NCBI GenBank assembly: GCA_949297765.1
Contig: CASFTV010000006.1
Span: forward strand, 1 to 64,000
Source: an uncultured bacterium
GTDB lineage: Bacteria > Verrucomicrobiota > Lentisphaeria > Victivallales > UBA1829
DNA length: 64,000 bases
Direction: 5' to 3'
Below, in pieces: positions 16,774 to 26,442 of this stretch (position 1 is its first letter; each line of letters opens with the position of its first letter). A model generated the notes under the pieces. It did not search any database and was not told the DNA's origin. It saw nothing but the letters and a program-made list of their open reading frames with translations. Position numbers and translations under genes: made by a program.

Positions 16774-17208
16774 ATGAAGAAATATCTGTTTCCGGCGCTT
16801 GCGGTGACGGCGCTTGCAATGACGGGCTGCGCCCCCGACCTCTATCCCGACATGCCCGATGACAAAACCTGCTACCGCCGCGTGCAGGAGATCACGGCAC
16901 AGCTGAAGGAGAGCGATTCTCTGGACCCGAAAACCTACGCCTCTCTGAATCCGGATCCTTATCTTGCGGTGCTTTGCGCACGGGGAAAGCTCCGGAAGGT
17001 CTGCATCAGCATTGAGCGGAAGGAGCAGATGCGCGGACTGCTCAAACTGGTCGGAGACACGCCGGAAATCATCTACTGGCAGGGCAGCGGACGCGCCTTC
17101 GGCTTTCAGAACTACGAGCATCCGACGCACGATCTTGTAACGCTGTATTTCTGGAACAAGGACACCCCTCAGATTCTTGCGATGCTGCGCCGGCTGTACG
17201 GGAAATAA
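16774..17208 (+). CDS. Small lipoprotein of unknown function
   Basis: A 144-residue protein with a lipoprotein signal: KK, a hydrophobic stretch, and LAMTGC with the lipidated Cys at about residue 19. AGAGAGGAG precedes the ATG. The mature part is small and mixed alpha/beta with no motif I recognise; it has a WQGSGRAFGFQNYEHPTHD segment. It is predicted to be anchored in the inner or outer membrane on the periplasmic side. It stands between divergent glnK-amtB and yajC with its own weak promoter. I cannot assign a function. Confidence 0.75.
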   Translation: MKKYLFPALAVTALAMTGCAPDLYPDMPDDKTCYRRVQEITAQLKESDSLDPKTYASLNPDPYLAVLCARGKLRKVCISIERKEQMRGLLKLVGDTPEIIYWQGSGRAFGFQNYEHPTHDLVTLYFWNKDTPQILAMLRRLYGK

Positions 17209-17295
17209 GCGTATTTTTCTTTTCCCGCGGTGGAGGAGAGGCGTTCTTCCGGACGGCGGGAAGGGAAAATAAACGGAAAAAATTCTCCGCGTCCC

Positions 17296-17323
17296 TTGCG
17301 ATTTGCGTTTCGCGATGTATAAT
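17296..17323 (+). promoter_or_regulatory. Promoter of yajC-secDF
   Basis: TTGCGA, 16 bases, TATAAT (perfect -10), 44 bases before the yajC start. Confidence 0.75.
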
Positions 17324-17366
17324 ATGATCTTATGTCATTGTGAAATCGAAAGAAGGGAAACGTACT

Positions 17367-17774
17367 ATGACCGAATTTTTTGTTCTTGCACAGGGAGCGT
17401 CCGCTCCCGCTGCAGCCCCCGTCTCGACCCCGGTGAACGCCGCACCCGCCACGCAGGCTCCCGCGAAGGGAACCCAGCCCCCCGAACAGGGCGCGATGGG
17501 CGGCCTGATGGGCATGCTCCCGATGATTCTCATCATCGCCGCGATGTTTTATCTGATGTGGCGCGGCCAGGCAAAGGAGCGGAAGAAACGGGAGGCGATG
17601 CTCTCCGCCATCAAGAACGGCGACCGCGTCGTCACGATCGGCGGAATGTACGGAACCGTCGCCGAGGTAAAGAATGAAGGCTTCATCATCAAGATTGCCG
17701 ACAATGTGAAGATCGAAGTGACCAGGAACGCAATCGGTTCTGTTGTCACAAGCGGGGAAGCGGCGGCCAAATGA
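17367..17774 (+). CDS. yajC: Preprotein translocase accessory subunit YajC
   Basis: A 135-residue protein from ATG 17367, chosen because AGAAGGGA lies nine bases before it; an upstream GTG in frame is less likely. A Pro/Ala-rich N-terminal segment precedes one membrane helix (MGMLPMILIIAAMFYLMW, about residues 50-68). Then comes the YajC cytoplasmic part RGQAKERKKREAMLSAIKNGDRVVTIGGMYGTV. YajC joins SecDF in the holotranslocon. The long Ala/Pro-rich N-terminal region (~45 residues) is more than most YajC proteins carry. Its stop overlaps the secDF start by four bases (ATGA), so the two are translationally coupled. Confidence 0.93.
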   Translation: MTEFFVLAQGASAPAAAPVSTPVNAAPATQAPAKGTQPPEQGAMGGLMGMLPMILIIAAMFYLMWRGQAKERKKREAMLSAIKNGDRVVTIGGMYGTVAEVKNEGFIIKIADNVKIEVTRNAIGSVVTSGEAAAK

Positions 17775-20371
17775 ATAAAAAACCGATCATTCTCAGAAGT
17801 TTTTTTGCTCTTCTGATCCTGGCGGTGTTCCTGTTCTCGATGTTCCCGCTCGGGCAGACCGATTTCTACAAGAGCATGAAGAGCATGTTCACCAATCCCG
17901 ACGACCCGAAGATCGAAGAGCTGATTTCGCTGGCGAAATCGAAACAGGCCGCGGACAAGAGCATGTACGCGTCGACGGCGATCGAAGAGGCCGCGCGGGA
18001 AAAAGGAATCCTCCTGACGGAATTTGTCAAGCCGCGCATTGTCTCCAGCCAGAATCTGACCAACAACCGCGACGTGATCGCCCATGCGCGGAAACTTTCC
18101 GCGGGTTCGATCCGTCTCGGAATCGACCTCAACGGCGGAGCGGAATTCCTTCTGGAACTGGAACCCAACGAAACCGGAACGGACGCCGCCAAGAAACGCA
18201 AGGAAGTGGAAGACAACTTCGAACGCTACCGCGATGTGGCGATCGAAACTCTGCGGACCCGTCTGGAAAGCGAGAATATTTTTGAAAGCGAAATCTCTCC
18301 TGCCGGCGGCAATCTGATCTCGCTTCGAGTTCCGATTGTTTCGAAGGAGGAGAAGTCCCGTCTGGAACGTCTGATCAAGATGTCGGCGCGTCTGAGTTTC
18401 GCGCTTGTGCATCCGGAGAATGAGAAGCTGGTCCAGGCGTATCTGGCCAATCCGGAGAAATTCACTCCTCCGGAAGGCTACAAGATGATGGAGAACACGG
18501 AAACGACCCGCGGAGGGAAAGTGCGCCGCGCCATCTATTTTGTGGAACGCGAACCGCAGATGGACGGCAAAAACATTTCCGACGCCTTCCCGACCATGAG
18601 CCAGTTCGGCCAGCGGGAGATCATCCTCAACTTCAATACCGACGGAGCAGTCCGCTTCGGAGAGATCACAAGCAAGAACGTCGGCCGTCAGCTTGCGATT
18701 ATTCTGGACAACATTCTCTATTCCGCGCCGAACATCAAGCAGGCGATCACCGGCGGAACCGCGCAGATCACCGGCGACTTCTCAAGAGAAGATGCCGAAA
18801 CGATCTCAAAAGCTCTTGTCAGCGGCAGTGTTCCATTCAAGGTGAAGGTTCAGGCGCAGTATGACATCGACCCGACCATCGGAGCGGAAACGGTCCGCGA
18901 CGGACTGTGGTCCGGTATCGCGGGAACGATCCTGGTGATGATCTTTATGGCGGTCTACTACTCGCGGGCCGGAATGATCGCGAATCTTTCGCTGATCGCC
19001 AACGCGCTTCTGATGCTGGGCGCCATTGCCGCGTTTGACGTGACGCTGACCCTGCCGGGCATCGCGGGAATCATCCTGACGATCGGTATGGCGGTGGATG
19101 CCAACGTGCTGATCTACGAGCGAATCCGCGAAGAACTCGCGTCAGGGAAAACGATCCAGAACGCGATCGACATCGGATTCGACAAGGCGTTCGCAGCAAT
19201 TTTCGACTCGAACATCACAACGCTGTTCGTTGCGCTGATCCTTCTCTGGCAGGGAACCGGAGCGATCAAGGGATTCGCGATGACGCTGGCGATCGGTATT
19301 TTCACAACGCTGTTCACCGCGGTGTTCCTGACGCACCTGTTCTTTGATCTGATGACGCGCTTCACAACGGTCAAGAACCTGAAAATGCTTCAGTTTGTGA
19401 AACCGGGAACGAACATCGACTTTTTCAAATATGCGAAACCGGCGATGATCTTCTTCGGAATTCTGATCGTTGCCAGTTTTGTGACGCTGGGAATCCGCGG
19501 ACGCGACGCGCTCGGCATCGACTTCACCGGCGGTACTCAGATTGAGCTGGATTATCAGAAGATCATTCCGGCGGGACAGATTGAGAAAGTCCTTTCGAAC
19601 GCGGGCTATCAGGTCAAGGTCAACTACAAGACGCCGGGATCGATGGCCTCCGACAAGAAGAAGCTGGAAATCCTGCTGCGGGACAAGCATGGAGTGACCG
19701 CCGAAAAGGTGGATACGTCCAACAACGACGAAATGACGCTGGTCTGCAATCTTCTGAACAAGAGCTTCCCCGATGCGAAGTACACGCCGGACCGGCAGTC
19801 GACACTCGGCTCCCTGATCGGCTGGACGTTCACGAAATCGGCGATTCTTTCGCTCTCGCTGGCGATCATCGGCATGTTGCTGTACATGACGCTGCGGTTT
19901 GAATTCACTTACTCGATCGCGGCGAACATCGGCACGCTGAACGACGTGATCGTTTCGATGGGAATCTTCCTGATGTGCGGCGGAGAGCTGACGCTGAACG
20001 TGGTGGCGGCGGGACTGACCCTGCTCGGATACTCGGTCAACGACACGATCGTCAACTTCGACCGGATCCGGGAGAATCTGGTTCTGGTGAAAGGCAAGAG
20101 CTATCGGGAGATTGTGAATCTTTCGATCAACCAGACGCTTGCACGAACGATCCTGACATCGCTGACCGTGGTGCTGGTGCTGGTGATGCAGCTCTGCTTC
20201 GGCGGAGCTTCCATCCGCGACTTTGTGTTTGTGATGCTGGTCGGCGTTATCGTCGGAACCTTCTCGACGATTTTCGTCTCGACAGTCATTGTCGCCTACT
20301 GGCACAAGGACAAGGGGACCGCCGAAAAGACCGGTGAAAACAAAGCGGAACCCCGGCATCTTTCCGCCTGA
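17771..20371 (+). CDS. secDF: Protein translocase SecDF (fused)
   Basis: An 866-residue fusion of SecD (to about 540) and SecF (from about 550). Each half has an N-terminal membrane helix, a periplasmic domain and five further helices. SecD signatures are LGIDLNGGAEFLLEL and GMAVDANVLIYERIREEL; the SecF half shows GIDFTGGTQIELDY and YSVNDTIVNFDRIRENL. The D-containing helices conduct protons to drive late steps of protein export at the inner membrane. Fused SecDF is known in Bacillus, Bacteroidota and PVC bacteria. Co-transcribed with yajC and followed by a strong bidirectional terminator. Confidence 0.96.
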   Translation: MNKKPIILRSFFALLILAVFLFSMFPLGQTDFYKSMKSMFTNPDDPKIEELISLAKSKQAADKSMYASTAIEEAAREKGILLTEFVKPRIVSSQNLTNNRDVIAHARKLSAGSIRLGIDLNGGAEFLLELEPNETGTDAAKKRKEVEDNFERYRDVAIETLRTRLESENIFESEISPAGGNLISLRVPIVSKEEKSRLERLIKMSARLSFALVHPENEKLVQAYLANPEKFTPPEGYKMMENTETTRGGKVRRAIYFVEREPQMDGKNISDAFPTMSQFGQREIILNFNTDGAVRFGEITSKNVGRQLAIILDNILYSAPNIKQAITGGTAQITGDFSREDAETISKALVSGSVPFKVKVQAQYDIDPTIGAETVRDGLWSGIAGTILVMIFMAVYYSRAGMIANLSLIANALLMLGAIAAFDVTLTLPGIAGIILTIGMAVDANVLIYERIREELASGKTIQNAIDIGFDKAFAAIFDSNITTLFVALILLWQGTGAIKGFAMTLAIGIFTTLFTAVFLTHLFFDLMTRFTTVKNLKMLQFVKPGTNIDFFKYAKPAMIFFGILIVASFVTLGIRGRDALGIDFTGGTQIELDYQKIIPAGQIEKVLSNAGYQVKVNYKTPGSMASDKKKLEILLRDKHGVTAEKVDTSNNDEMTLVCNLLNKSFPDAKYTPDRQSTLGSLIGWTFTKSAILSLSLAIIGMLLYMTLRFEFTYSIAANIGTLNDVIVSMGIFLMCGGELTLNVVAAGLTLLGYSVNDTIVNFDRIRENLVLVKGKSYREIVNLSINQTLARTILTSLTVVLVLVMQLCFGGASIRDFVFVMLVGVIVGTFSTIFVSTVIVAYWHKDKGTAEKTGENKAEPRHLSA

Positions 20372-20391
20372 GTTCTCCCGGAACAAACATA

Positions 20392-20428
20392 AAAAAACGG
20401 ATTCATTGCAGCAATGAATCCGTTTTTT
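20392..20428. terminator. Strong terminator after secDF
   Basis: A perfect 17-bp stem including flanking A and T runs (AAAAAACGGATTCATTG and its complement) with a 3-base loop; it works in principle in both directions. Confidence 0.93.
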
Positions 20429-20451
20429 CTTTTACGGGGAGGAAATTTGAA

Positions 20452-21624
20452 GTGAGCACGCCGGTATTTTATGCACGCACGCCGGATTATGCGCCGGAGA
20501 ATCTGCGTCCGGCACTGGAGCGGATTCTGGCAGAAGAATTCCGGGAGACCGAAGGGGTTTCCGGGCAGAAAATTCTGCTCAAGCCGAATCTTCTGGCATG
20601 GCGGCGGCGCGGCGATATTGCCTGTGTCCATCCGGCGGTGATTGTGGAGACGGCGAAACTGTTCCGGGAAGCCGGGGCGTCCGAGGTGGCGCTTCTGGAG
20701 AATCCCGCAGTCCAGACCGCGCCCGCGATCATCCGTGCGATGGGGATTGAAGAGGAGTTGAAACATCTCGGCGTCCGGACGGCGAACTTTGCAGACTACC
20801 GGAGAGTTGAACAGCCGGAGGGGGTCCGGTTTCATAATCTGGAACTTGCGGCGGAGTTTCTGGACTACGACGCGGTCGCGGACCTGGCCAAAGCGAAAAC
20901 GCATGCGATGATGATTCTGACGCTGTGCGTGAAAAATCTGTTCGGTCTGGTAAAGGGGAGCGAACGGATGGGATGGCATCTGGCGGTCGGGCGCGATTTC
21001 GGGAAATTTGCGGACATGCTGCTGGATCTCTATCTGACGGTTCGTCCGCGGTACAACATTCTTGACGCCGTGGTCTGCATGGAGGGGAACGGACCGGGCA
21101 GCGGGACGCCGGCTCAGCGGAGTTTCCTTGCGGGATCGACGGATGCTCTGGCTCTGGATGCGTCCGCGGCGGCAATCCTCGGCGTCCCCGAACTTCTTCT
21201 GCTGCGGAATGCCGCGGAGCGCGGACTTGACACCGGCTTTGAAAACCGGGGGGAAATTCCGGAACCGAATCCGCTGAAACGCCCCGATCCGCCGGGGATT
21301 CTGACGGAATGGGGTGTATTTCTTCCGCCGTTCCTGAAAGGTGTTCTGCGGGAATTTGTGATTTCAAAACCGCTTCTGGATCCGGCGCGGTGCATCGGGT
21401 GCGGACTCTGTGTGAAGATGTGTCCGCCGCAGTCGCTGAAGCTGCGGGAGGGGAAACCGGTTTTCGATCTGCCGAACTGCATTCGCTGCTACTGCTGTCA
21501 GGAACATTGTCCGGAAGGGGCGATCACGCCGCACAAGACGCGCGCGATGCGCGTTGCGGAAAAGATCGAAGACAGCATCCGTTCCCTGTTCGGTCCGCAT
21601 CAAAAAACGGAAAGGCGGAATTGA
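20452..21624 (+). CDS. DUF362 protein with two 4Fe-4S clusters
   Basis: A 390-residue protein with a GTG start at 20452 preceded by GGGGAGGAA. Residues 1-300 are a DUF362 domain (ILLKPNLL, then TGSxx-type and NLFGLVKG segments). The C-terminus has two ferredoxin clusters: CIGCGLCVKMC near 313 and CIRCYCCQEHC near 342. DUF362-ferredoxin proteins are common in anaerobes and are thought to be redox or corrinoid/metal-related proteins, but no reaction is established. The -35 box of the next gene overlaps the stop codon. Likely cytoplasmic and oxygen-sensitive. Confidence 0.85.
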   Translation: MSTPVFYARTPDYAPENLRPALERILAEEFRETEGVSGQKILLKPNLLAWRRRGDIACVHPAVIVETAKLFREAGASEVALLENPAVQTAPAIIRAMGIEEELKHLGVRTANFADYRRVEQPEGVRFHNLELAAEFLDYDAVADLAKAKTHAMMILTLCVKNLFGLVKGSERMGWHLAVGRDFGKFADMLLDLYLTVRPRYNILDAVVCMEGNGPGSGTPAQRSFLAGSTDALALDASAAAILGVPELLLLRNAAERGLDTGFENRGEIPEPNPLKRPDPPGILTEWGVFLPPFLKGVLREFVISKPLLDPARCIGCGLCVKMCPPQSLKLREGKPVFDLPNCIRCYCCQEHCPEGAITPHKTRAMRVAEKIEDSIRSLFGPHQKTERRN

Positions 21625-21649
21625 AAAAAAGAAAAAACGGGTGTATAGT
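21621..21649 (+). promoter_or_regulatory. Promoter for the FMN oxidoreductase gene
   Basis: TTGAAA, 17 bases, TATAGT, 39 bases before the ATG. The -35 box lies on the stop codon of the DUF362 gene. Confidence 0.7.
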
Positions 21650-21687
21650 ATTCATTTCATTTGCATTCAACATAAAGGAGACGAGCG

Positions 21688-22710
21688 ATGGAACTCAAAT
21701 ATCTGGAACCGCTGATGAAGCGGGGAAGCGACTTTCTTCAGTGCAAATATCCGATTCTCTGCGGAGCGATGACGTGGGTTTCGGAACCGAATCTTGTGGC
21801 GGCGGTCTGCAATTCGGGCTGTTTCGGCTGTCTTGCGGGCGGCAACGCGCCGACCGACATTCTTCGGCAGCAGATTGAGCAGACCCGCGCGCTGACGAAC
21901 CATCCGTTTGCGGTCAATCTGATCACGATCGCGCCGGCCTATCTGAGCCATCTTGCAATGCTGCGGGAGTTCAAAGTCCCGTACATCATCTTCGCCGGAA
22001 GTTTTCCGAAGGAGAAGGAGGTCATCGCGGCGAAGGAGACCGGAGCGAAAGTTCTCTGCTTTGCTTCGACGGTCTCCATTGCGGAACGGATGATCAAATT
22101 CGGCGCGGATGCGATCATTCTGGAAGGCAGCGAGGCGGGCGGCCACATCGGTCATGTCTCCTCGGTGGTGCTGATGCAGCAGGTTCTGTTCCGTTTTGCG
22201 GACCAGGTTCCGATGTTCTGCGCGGGAGGAATTGCGACCGGAAAAATGATCGCCCATACGCTTCTGATGGGAGCGGCAGGCGCCCAGCTCGGAACCCGGT
22301 TTGTCATGACCGAGGAGTGCAAGGTCCATCCGAAGTTCAAGGAGGTGTTCAGCAAGGCGAACGCGCGCGATGCGGTGTCGACGCCGCAGTTTGACTCGCG
22401 TCTTCCGGTTGTTGCGGTCCGCGCGCTGCGGAACAAGGGAACGGAGGAGTTCGGCAAACTTCAGCTTTCGCTTCTGAAGAAGCTCGAAGCGGGAGAGATT
22501 CACCGTCAGGAAGCGCAGGAACAGGTGGAGAAGTTCTGGATCGGCGCACTCCGCAGAGCGGCCATTGACGGAGATACCGATATGGGCTCGCTGATGGCGG
22601 GTCAGTCCGTCGGCCTTGTGAACAAGATTGTCCCGATCCGGGAGCTTGTCGACGAGCTGCTGACCGACGCGGAAAAAGAACTCGAACTCGTGCGCGGCAA
22701 ACTGGGCTGA
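21688..22710 (+). CDS. NAD(P)H-dependent FMN oxidoreductase (nitronate monooxygenase/FabK type)
   Basis: A 340-residue TIM-barrel flavoprotein. FMN/active-site segments are ILCGAMTWVSEPNLVAAV at the start, LEGSEAGGHIGH near residue 152 (with the conserved His) and CAGGIATG near 178. The family covers nitronate monooxygenases and enoyl-ACP reductase II (FabK), and these motifs alone do not separate the two. No fatty-acid genes are adjacent. The C-terminal third (KFWIGALRRAAIDGDTDMGSLMAGQ) resembles the substrate-channel end of FabK-like proteins, so I lean slightly to an enoyl-reductase-like role. AAAGGAGACGAGCG precedes the ATG. Confidence 0.85.
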   Translation: MELKYLEPLMKRGSDFLQCKYPILCGAMTWVSEPNLVAAVCNSGCFGCLAGGNAPTDILRQQIEQTRALTNHPFAVNLITIAPAYLSHLAMLREFKVPYIIFAGSFPKEKEVIAAKETGAKVLCFASTVSIAERMIKFGADAIILEGSEAGGHIGHVSSVVLMQQVLFRFADQVPMFCAGGIATGKMIAHTLLMGAAGAQLGTRFVMTEECKVHPKFKEVFSKANARDAVSTPQFDSRLPVVAVRALRNKGTEEFGKLQLSLLKKLEAGEIHRQEAQEQVEKFWIGALRRAAIDGDTDMGSLMAGQSVGLVNKIVPIRELVDELLTDAEKELELVRGKLG

Positions 22711-22716
22711 GCAGTT

Positions 22717-24480
22717 ATGGCCGAACCGGAGAAAAGACTCAGCGCCGGCGAAATGTGGCAGAACGTGAAAGCGTTCGCCGCCTATTACAAGCCGTTCAAA
22801 GCACTGGCGGCGGCCGACGCTGTGTCGATTCTGGCACAGGCAACCCTGACCATCTTTCTTCCGATGGTGGTCTACCGGGTGTTCAACGACTATCTGCCGC
22901 GGATGGAACTTCCGCGGCTTCTCGCCGCCTCGGCGGTTCTTCTGGTGCTGACGCTGCTGATCGCCGGAGCGGACTACGTCAGTCTGCGGTGGGGCCATAT
23001 TCTGGGAGCGCGCATGGAAGCCGCGATGCGGCAGGATCTTTTTGTCCACCTTCAGCGCCTCTCGTTCAACTATTTCGACCGGACCAAAACGGGACATATC
23101 ATGTCCCGGATCTCGAACGACCTGACCATGCTTGCGGAAACGGCGCACCATGCGCCGGAGGATCTGACGATCTCGGCACTGACCCTGACAGGCGCATTTG
23201 CCGTCATGTTCTGGATGAATCCGCTTCTGGCTTCGATCACGCTGATTCCGCTTCCGTTCATTCTCGTGTGGGGATCCATCTTCCAGTCACGCATGCGCCG
23301 CGGCTTCCGGAGCGTCCGGGAGAAAATCGCGGAGATCAACCGGAGCGTGGAGAACTCCATTCAGGGAGTCCGGGAGGTCAAATCCTTCACGAACGAAGGC
23401 ATGGCAATCCTTAAATTCAACAAGGTGAACCGCTCGTTTCTTGCGGCGAAAGAGGATGTGTATGCGACAATGGCCTCGTTCCATTCGGGCATCATGCTTC
23501 TGATCCAGTCGTACTCCCTGCTCTTCATCGGCGCAGGAGCGATTCTGGCCTACTACAACAAAGCCGATATTCCGCAGATCATCGCCTTTGTGATGTACTC
23601 GCGCTACATCACGATGCCGATGATGCGGCTGGTGAACTTCACGGAACAGTTCCAGCAGGGCTCCGCCGCGTTCGAACGGTTCCGGGAAGTGATTCTGGAG
23701 GCTCCGGATCTCCGCGATCCGAAGACTCCGGCGGATGCCGGGCAGATCCGCGGGGAAATTGAATTCCGGGATGTCTCCTTCCAGTATCCGTCGCGACCCG
23801 ATTCGGACGTTCTGGAACACGTCTCCTTCACGATCCGGGCGGGGACGACGGTTGCCCTGGTCGGGGAATCCGGGGCAGGCAAATCGACAATTGCCGCATT
23901 GATCCCCCGCTTCTATGACGTCTCCTCCGGCTCAATCCGGATCGACGGCATCGACGTGCGGGATTTCGCGCAGAAGGATCTGCGGCGCAATATCGGAATC
24001 GTCCAGCAGTCGGCGTTTCTGTTTGACGTTTCCATCCGGGAGAATATCCTGTTCGGGCGTCCCGATGCGACGGATGAGGACGTGCGGGAAGCCGCACGGC
24101 GCGCGAATGTTCTGAACTTTGTCGACACCCTTCCGGACGGACTCGACACGCAGACCGGTGAACGCGGAGTCAAACTCTCCGGCGGACAGCGTCAGCGCAT
24201 TTCCGTTGCCCGGGTCTTCCTGAAAAATCCGCCGATTCTGATTTTCGACGAAGCCACCAGCGCGCTCGACAACGAATCGGAAGAACTGGTCCGCCAGTCG
24301 ATGGAGGAACTCTGCCGCGGCCGGACCGCGATCATCATTGCCCACCGTCTTTCAACGGTGAAGCATGTTGACCTGATTCACTGCATCAAGGACGGCAGAA
24401 TCATTGAAAGCGGCACCCACGCGGAACTGATCGCCCGCAACGGCTACTACAAGAAGCTCTACGAAATGCACAGTTTCTGA
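22717..24480 (+). CDS. ABC exporter (MsbA/multidrug type)
   Basis: A 587-residue half-transporter. An N-terminal six-helix membrane domain occupies about 20-315, and the ATPase domain about 345-585. Walker A is GESGAGKS near 382, the signature LSGGQRQR near 486 and Walker B ILIFDEATSALD near 507, with the H-loop IAHRLSTV after it. It works as a homodimer in the inner membrane; relatives export lipid A, lipids, peptides or drugs, and the substrate is not readable here. It starts six bases after the stop of the oxidoreductase gene with no good ribosome site, so translation is probably coupled. Confidence 0.92.
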   Translation: MAEPEKRLSAGEMWQNVKAFAAYYKPFKALAAADAVSILAQATLTIFLPMVVYRVFNDYLPRMELPRLLAASAVLLVLTLLIAGADYVSLRWGHILGARMEAAMRQDLFVHLQRLSFNYFDRTKTGHIMSRISNDLTMLAETAHHAPEDLTISALTLTGAFAVMFWMNPLLASITLIPLPFILVWGSIFQSRMRRGFRSVREKIAEINRSVENSIQGVREVKSFTNEGMAILKFNKVNRSFLAAKEDVYATMASFHSGIMLLIQSYSLLFIGAGAILAYYNKADIPQIIAFVMYSRYITMPMMRLVNFTEQFQQGSAAFERFREVILEAPDLRDPKTPADAGQIRGEIEFRDVSFQYPSRPDSDVLEHVSFTIRAGTTVALVGESGAGKSTIAALIPRFYDVSSGSIRIDGIDVRDFAQKDLRRNIGIVQQSAFLFDVSIRENILFGRPDATDEDVREAARRANVLNFVDTLPDGLDTQTGERGVKLSGGQRQRISVARVFLKNPPILIFDEATSALDNESEELVRQSMEELCRGRTAIIIAHRLSTVKHVDLIHCIKDGRIIESGTHAELIARNGYYKKLYEMHSF

Positions 24481-24504
24481 AGCCATCCGCCCGGACCGGT
24501 TTTC

Positions 24505-24531
24505 CGGGACGGATCCTGTTTCCCGTTTTTT
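24505..24531 (+). terminator. Weak terminator after the ABC exporter
   Basis: CGGGA and TCCCG can pair over an 11-base loop and are followed by six T. A second hairpin (CCCGGA / TCCGGG, 24490-24508) overlaps it. Confidence 0.35.
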
Positions 24532-24537
24532 CTTCCG

Positions 24538-25239
24538 TCACTCCGGCAGCACGGTTGTTCTCATTCCGCCGCGGCTGTGACACCGTTTAACGAATTCGAA
24601 CACTTCCTCTGCGGTATCGAAAACGCGGTAAAGCTGCAGGTCCTCCGGGGAGATCATCCCTTCGGCGACAAGGGTTTCTTCAAACCATTTCAGCAGGGGT
24701 TCCCAGAATTTCCGTCCGACCAGGACGATCGGCACTTTCCGGACCTTATGGGTCTGGGTCAGAGTCAGGGTTTCCATCAGTTCGTCCATGGTTCCGAATC
24801 CGCCGGGATAGACGATCAGGGCCACCGAATACTTCAGGAAGCAGACTTTCCGGACAAAGAAATACCGGAATTCCAGACTGGTCGTCTGATAGCGGTTCGG
24901 ATGCTGTTCCATCGGCAGGGAGATGTTGAGTCCGACGGAGATTCCATGATTTTCAAAGGCGCCTTTGTTTCCGGCCTGCATGATTCCGGGTCCGCCCCCG
25001 GTCAGGATCCCGTATCCGGCTTTTGCAAACAGGCCCGCGAGTTTGGCCGCATTCTCATAGTCGGGCGAACCCGGTTTTGTCCGGGCGGAGCCGAAAATTG
25101 TCACCAGCGGCCCCTGTTTGGACATGGTTTCAAAAGAGTCCACCAGTTCAGCCATGATCCGGAAGATCCGCCACGGTTCATCCCGCACATAATCGGGATA
25201 CGCACAGATTGGTCCGACAAAACTTGCATCTTCTTCCAT
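24538..25239 (-). CDS. LOG family protein (nucleotide 5'-monophosphate phosphoribohydrolase type)
   Basis: A 233-residue Rossmann-like protein with the family motif PGGFGTMDELMETLT and the phosphate-binding segment ILTGGGPGIMQAGNKGA. Family members cleave the base from nucleoside monophosphates (cytokinin-activating LOG; PpnN-type purine/pyrimidine nucleosidase). Bacterial copies are linked to nucleotide homeostasis. The N-terminal 50 residues before the GSARTKPGSPDY segment make it a longer-type member. AGGAG lies before the ATG, and the gene follows the coiled-coil protein by nine bases in the same minus-strand operon. The link to those neighbours is unclear. Confidence 0.88.
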   Translation of the reverse strand: MEEDASFVGPICAYPDYVRDEPWRIFRIMAELVDSFETMSKQGPLVTIFGSARTKPGSPDYENAAKLAGLFAKAGYGILTGGGPGIMQAGNKGAFENHGISVGLNISLPMEQHPNRYQTTSLEFRYFFVRKVCFLKYSVALIVYPGGFGTMDELMETLTLTQTHKVRKVPIVLVGRKFWEPLLKWFEETLVAEGMISPEDLQLYRVFDTAEEVFEFVKRCHSRGGMRTTVLPE

Positions 25240-25248
25240 AAGCGACTC

Positions 25249-26442
25249 CTATTCCAGCGCACCGTTTTTCCGGAGGATTTTTTCGAGATCCTCGGCTGAA
25301 TACGCATTATTCCGGTATTGATATTTTGTATGCAGTTTTTTCACTGCCATGCTTCGGGCAAGAGCGGGAGAGAGACCATCGGCAAGATAGGTTTTCACGA
25401 GAGCATCGAGTTCCGTACCCTGTCCGGAGGTCAGAAGTGCGCGGTATTTTCCATAAAACTCTTCTGAAACACCCCGGAGTTTGTTGTCTGAGCGGAAGAG
25501 ATCGTTTTTGGTTTTTGTGTAGAGTTTCCACAGTTCCTCATAGGAGTGGCGTTTCGGGGAACCGTCGATCTCATCCTTTGATTCCGTTTCCGCTCCCTGG
25601 TAAATGGGCTGGAGATCGTGGCGGCGGATTCGCATGGAAAAATCAATCCGCTTCAGAAAATCAATATCCATCTCCAGACGGCTTGCCGCGTATTCCAGAC
25701 TGTTCTGGAGGTCCTTGTAATTTTTCGTTTTCACCAGTTTCCGGATATCGTTGTTGTCGTGCTTCGCGCGCTGGGAAAAGAGTTTTTCAGCGTTTTTCAG
25801 AAACGCCTCCATGTGGACGGTCAGATTGAAATCCGTCGGCAGTTTGATCCGGTCCTTCTGTACTTTGAGGGCGATGTTCTGACCGAGTTTTTTGAAATCG
25901 TCGCACTTTTCTTCATAGCGTTCCACCGTCGTCTTCTGGAGACGGTTTTTCCGGATCGCATCCTGATAAATCTGGCGGAACAGATTATTGTAATGATGAA
26001 TCGCCTCGTACGTTCCGGAATCCGGATAGGGATTTTCAAACGTTCCGGACTCATAGGAATAATTCAGTTTCCGGAGATAGTTGATCTGCCGGCGCAGCTC
26101 GGCCGCATGCTCCGCGACCGATCCCGCCCCGCGGACAAGCCCTCCGGAGGAGACCCCTTTGATCTGGACACAGGAAACCAGTTTGTTCATTGTGCTCTGG
26201 AGCGTGACCCGCGGGATCCCCAGCTTCTGAGCGGAGCGCTGGAGTTTGTACGCGCGGTCAACCGCCAGAGTGATCCGTTTCCGGTACTCGTCGCGGAACG
26301 GCGACTTCACTCCGGCCTTTTTGACCTCGTTATAGGATTTGTCCAGGAAATTGACATCGGACTCGAATTCATCCAGCAGCCCTTCCGCCCCCGCAGCCAG
26401 CGGAAACAGAAGGACGGCCAGCAGCAGATTTCGGATTTTCAT
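25249..26442 (-). CDS. Secreted helical protein, unknown function
   Basis: A 397-residue protein with a signal peptide (MKIRNLLLAVLLFPLAAGAEG, cleavage after AGA). The mature part is rich in Lys, Arg, Glu and Tyr with long heptad-like helices and few recognisable motifs, so it is probably a helical-bundle or coiled-coil periplasmic protein. Its ATG overlaps the stop of the polysaccharide-deacetylase-like gene by four bases (ATGA), so the two are co-translated and probably act in the same process, possibly the cell envelope. The ORF can be extended upstream, but only inside the neighbouring gene. No family assignment. Confidence 0.7.
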   Translation of the reverse strand: MKIRNLLLAVLLFPLAAGAEGLLDEFESDVNFLDKSYNEVKKAGVKSPFRDEYRKRITLAVDRAYKLQRSAQKLGIPRVTLQSTMNKLVSCVQIKGVSSGGLVRGAGSVAEHAAELRRQINYLRKLNYSYESGTFENPYPDSGTYEAIHHYNNLFRQIYQDAIRKNRLQKTTVERYEEKCDDFKKLGQNIALKVQKDRIKLPTDFNLTVHMEAFLKNAEKLFSQRAKHDNNDIRKLVKTKNYKDLQNSLEYAASRLEMDIDFLKRIDFSMRIRRHDLQPIYQGAETESKDEIDGSPKRHSYEELWKLYTKTKNDLFRSDNKLRGVSEEFYGKYRALLTSGQGTELDALVKTYLADGLSPALARSMAVKKLHTKYQYRNNAYSAEDLEKILRKNGALE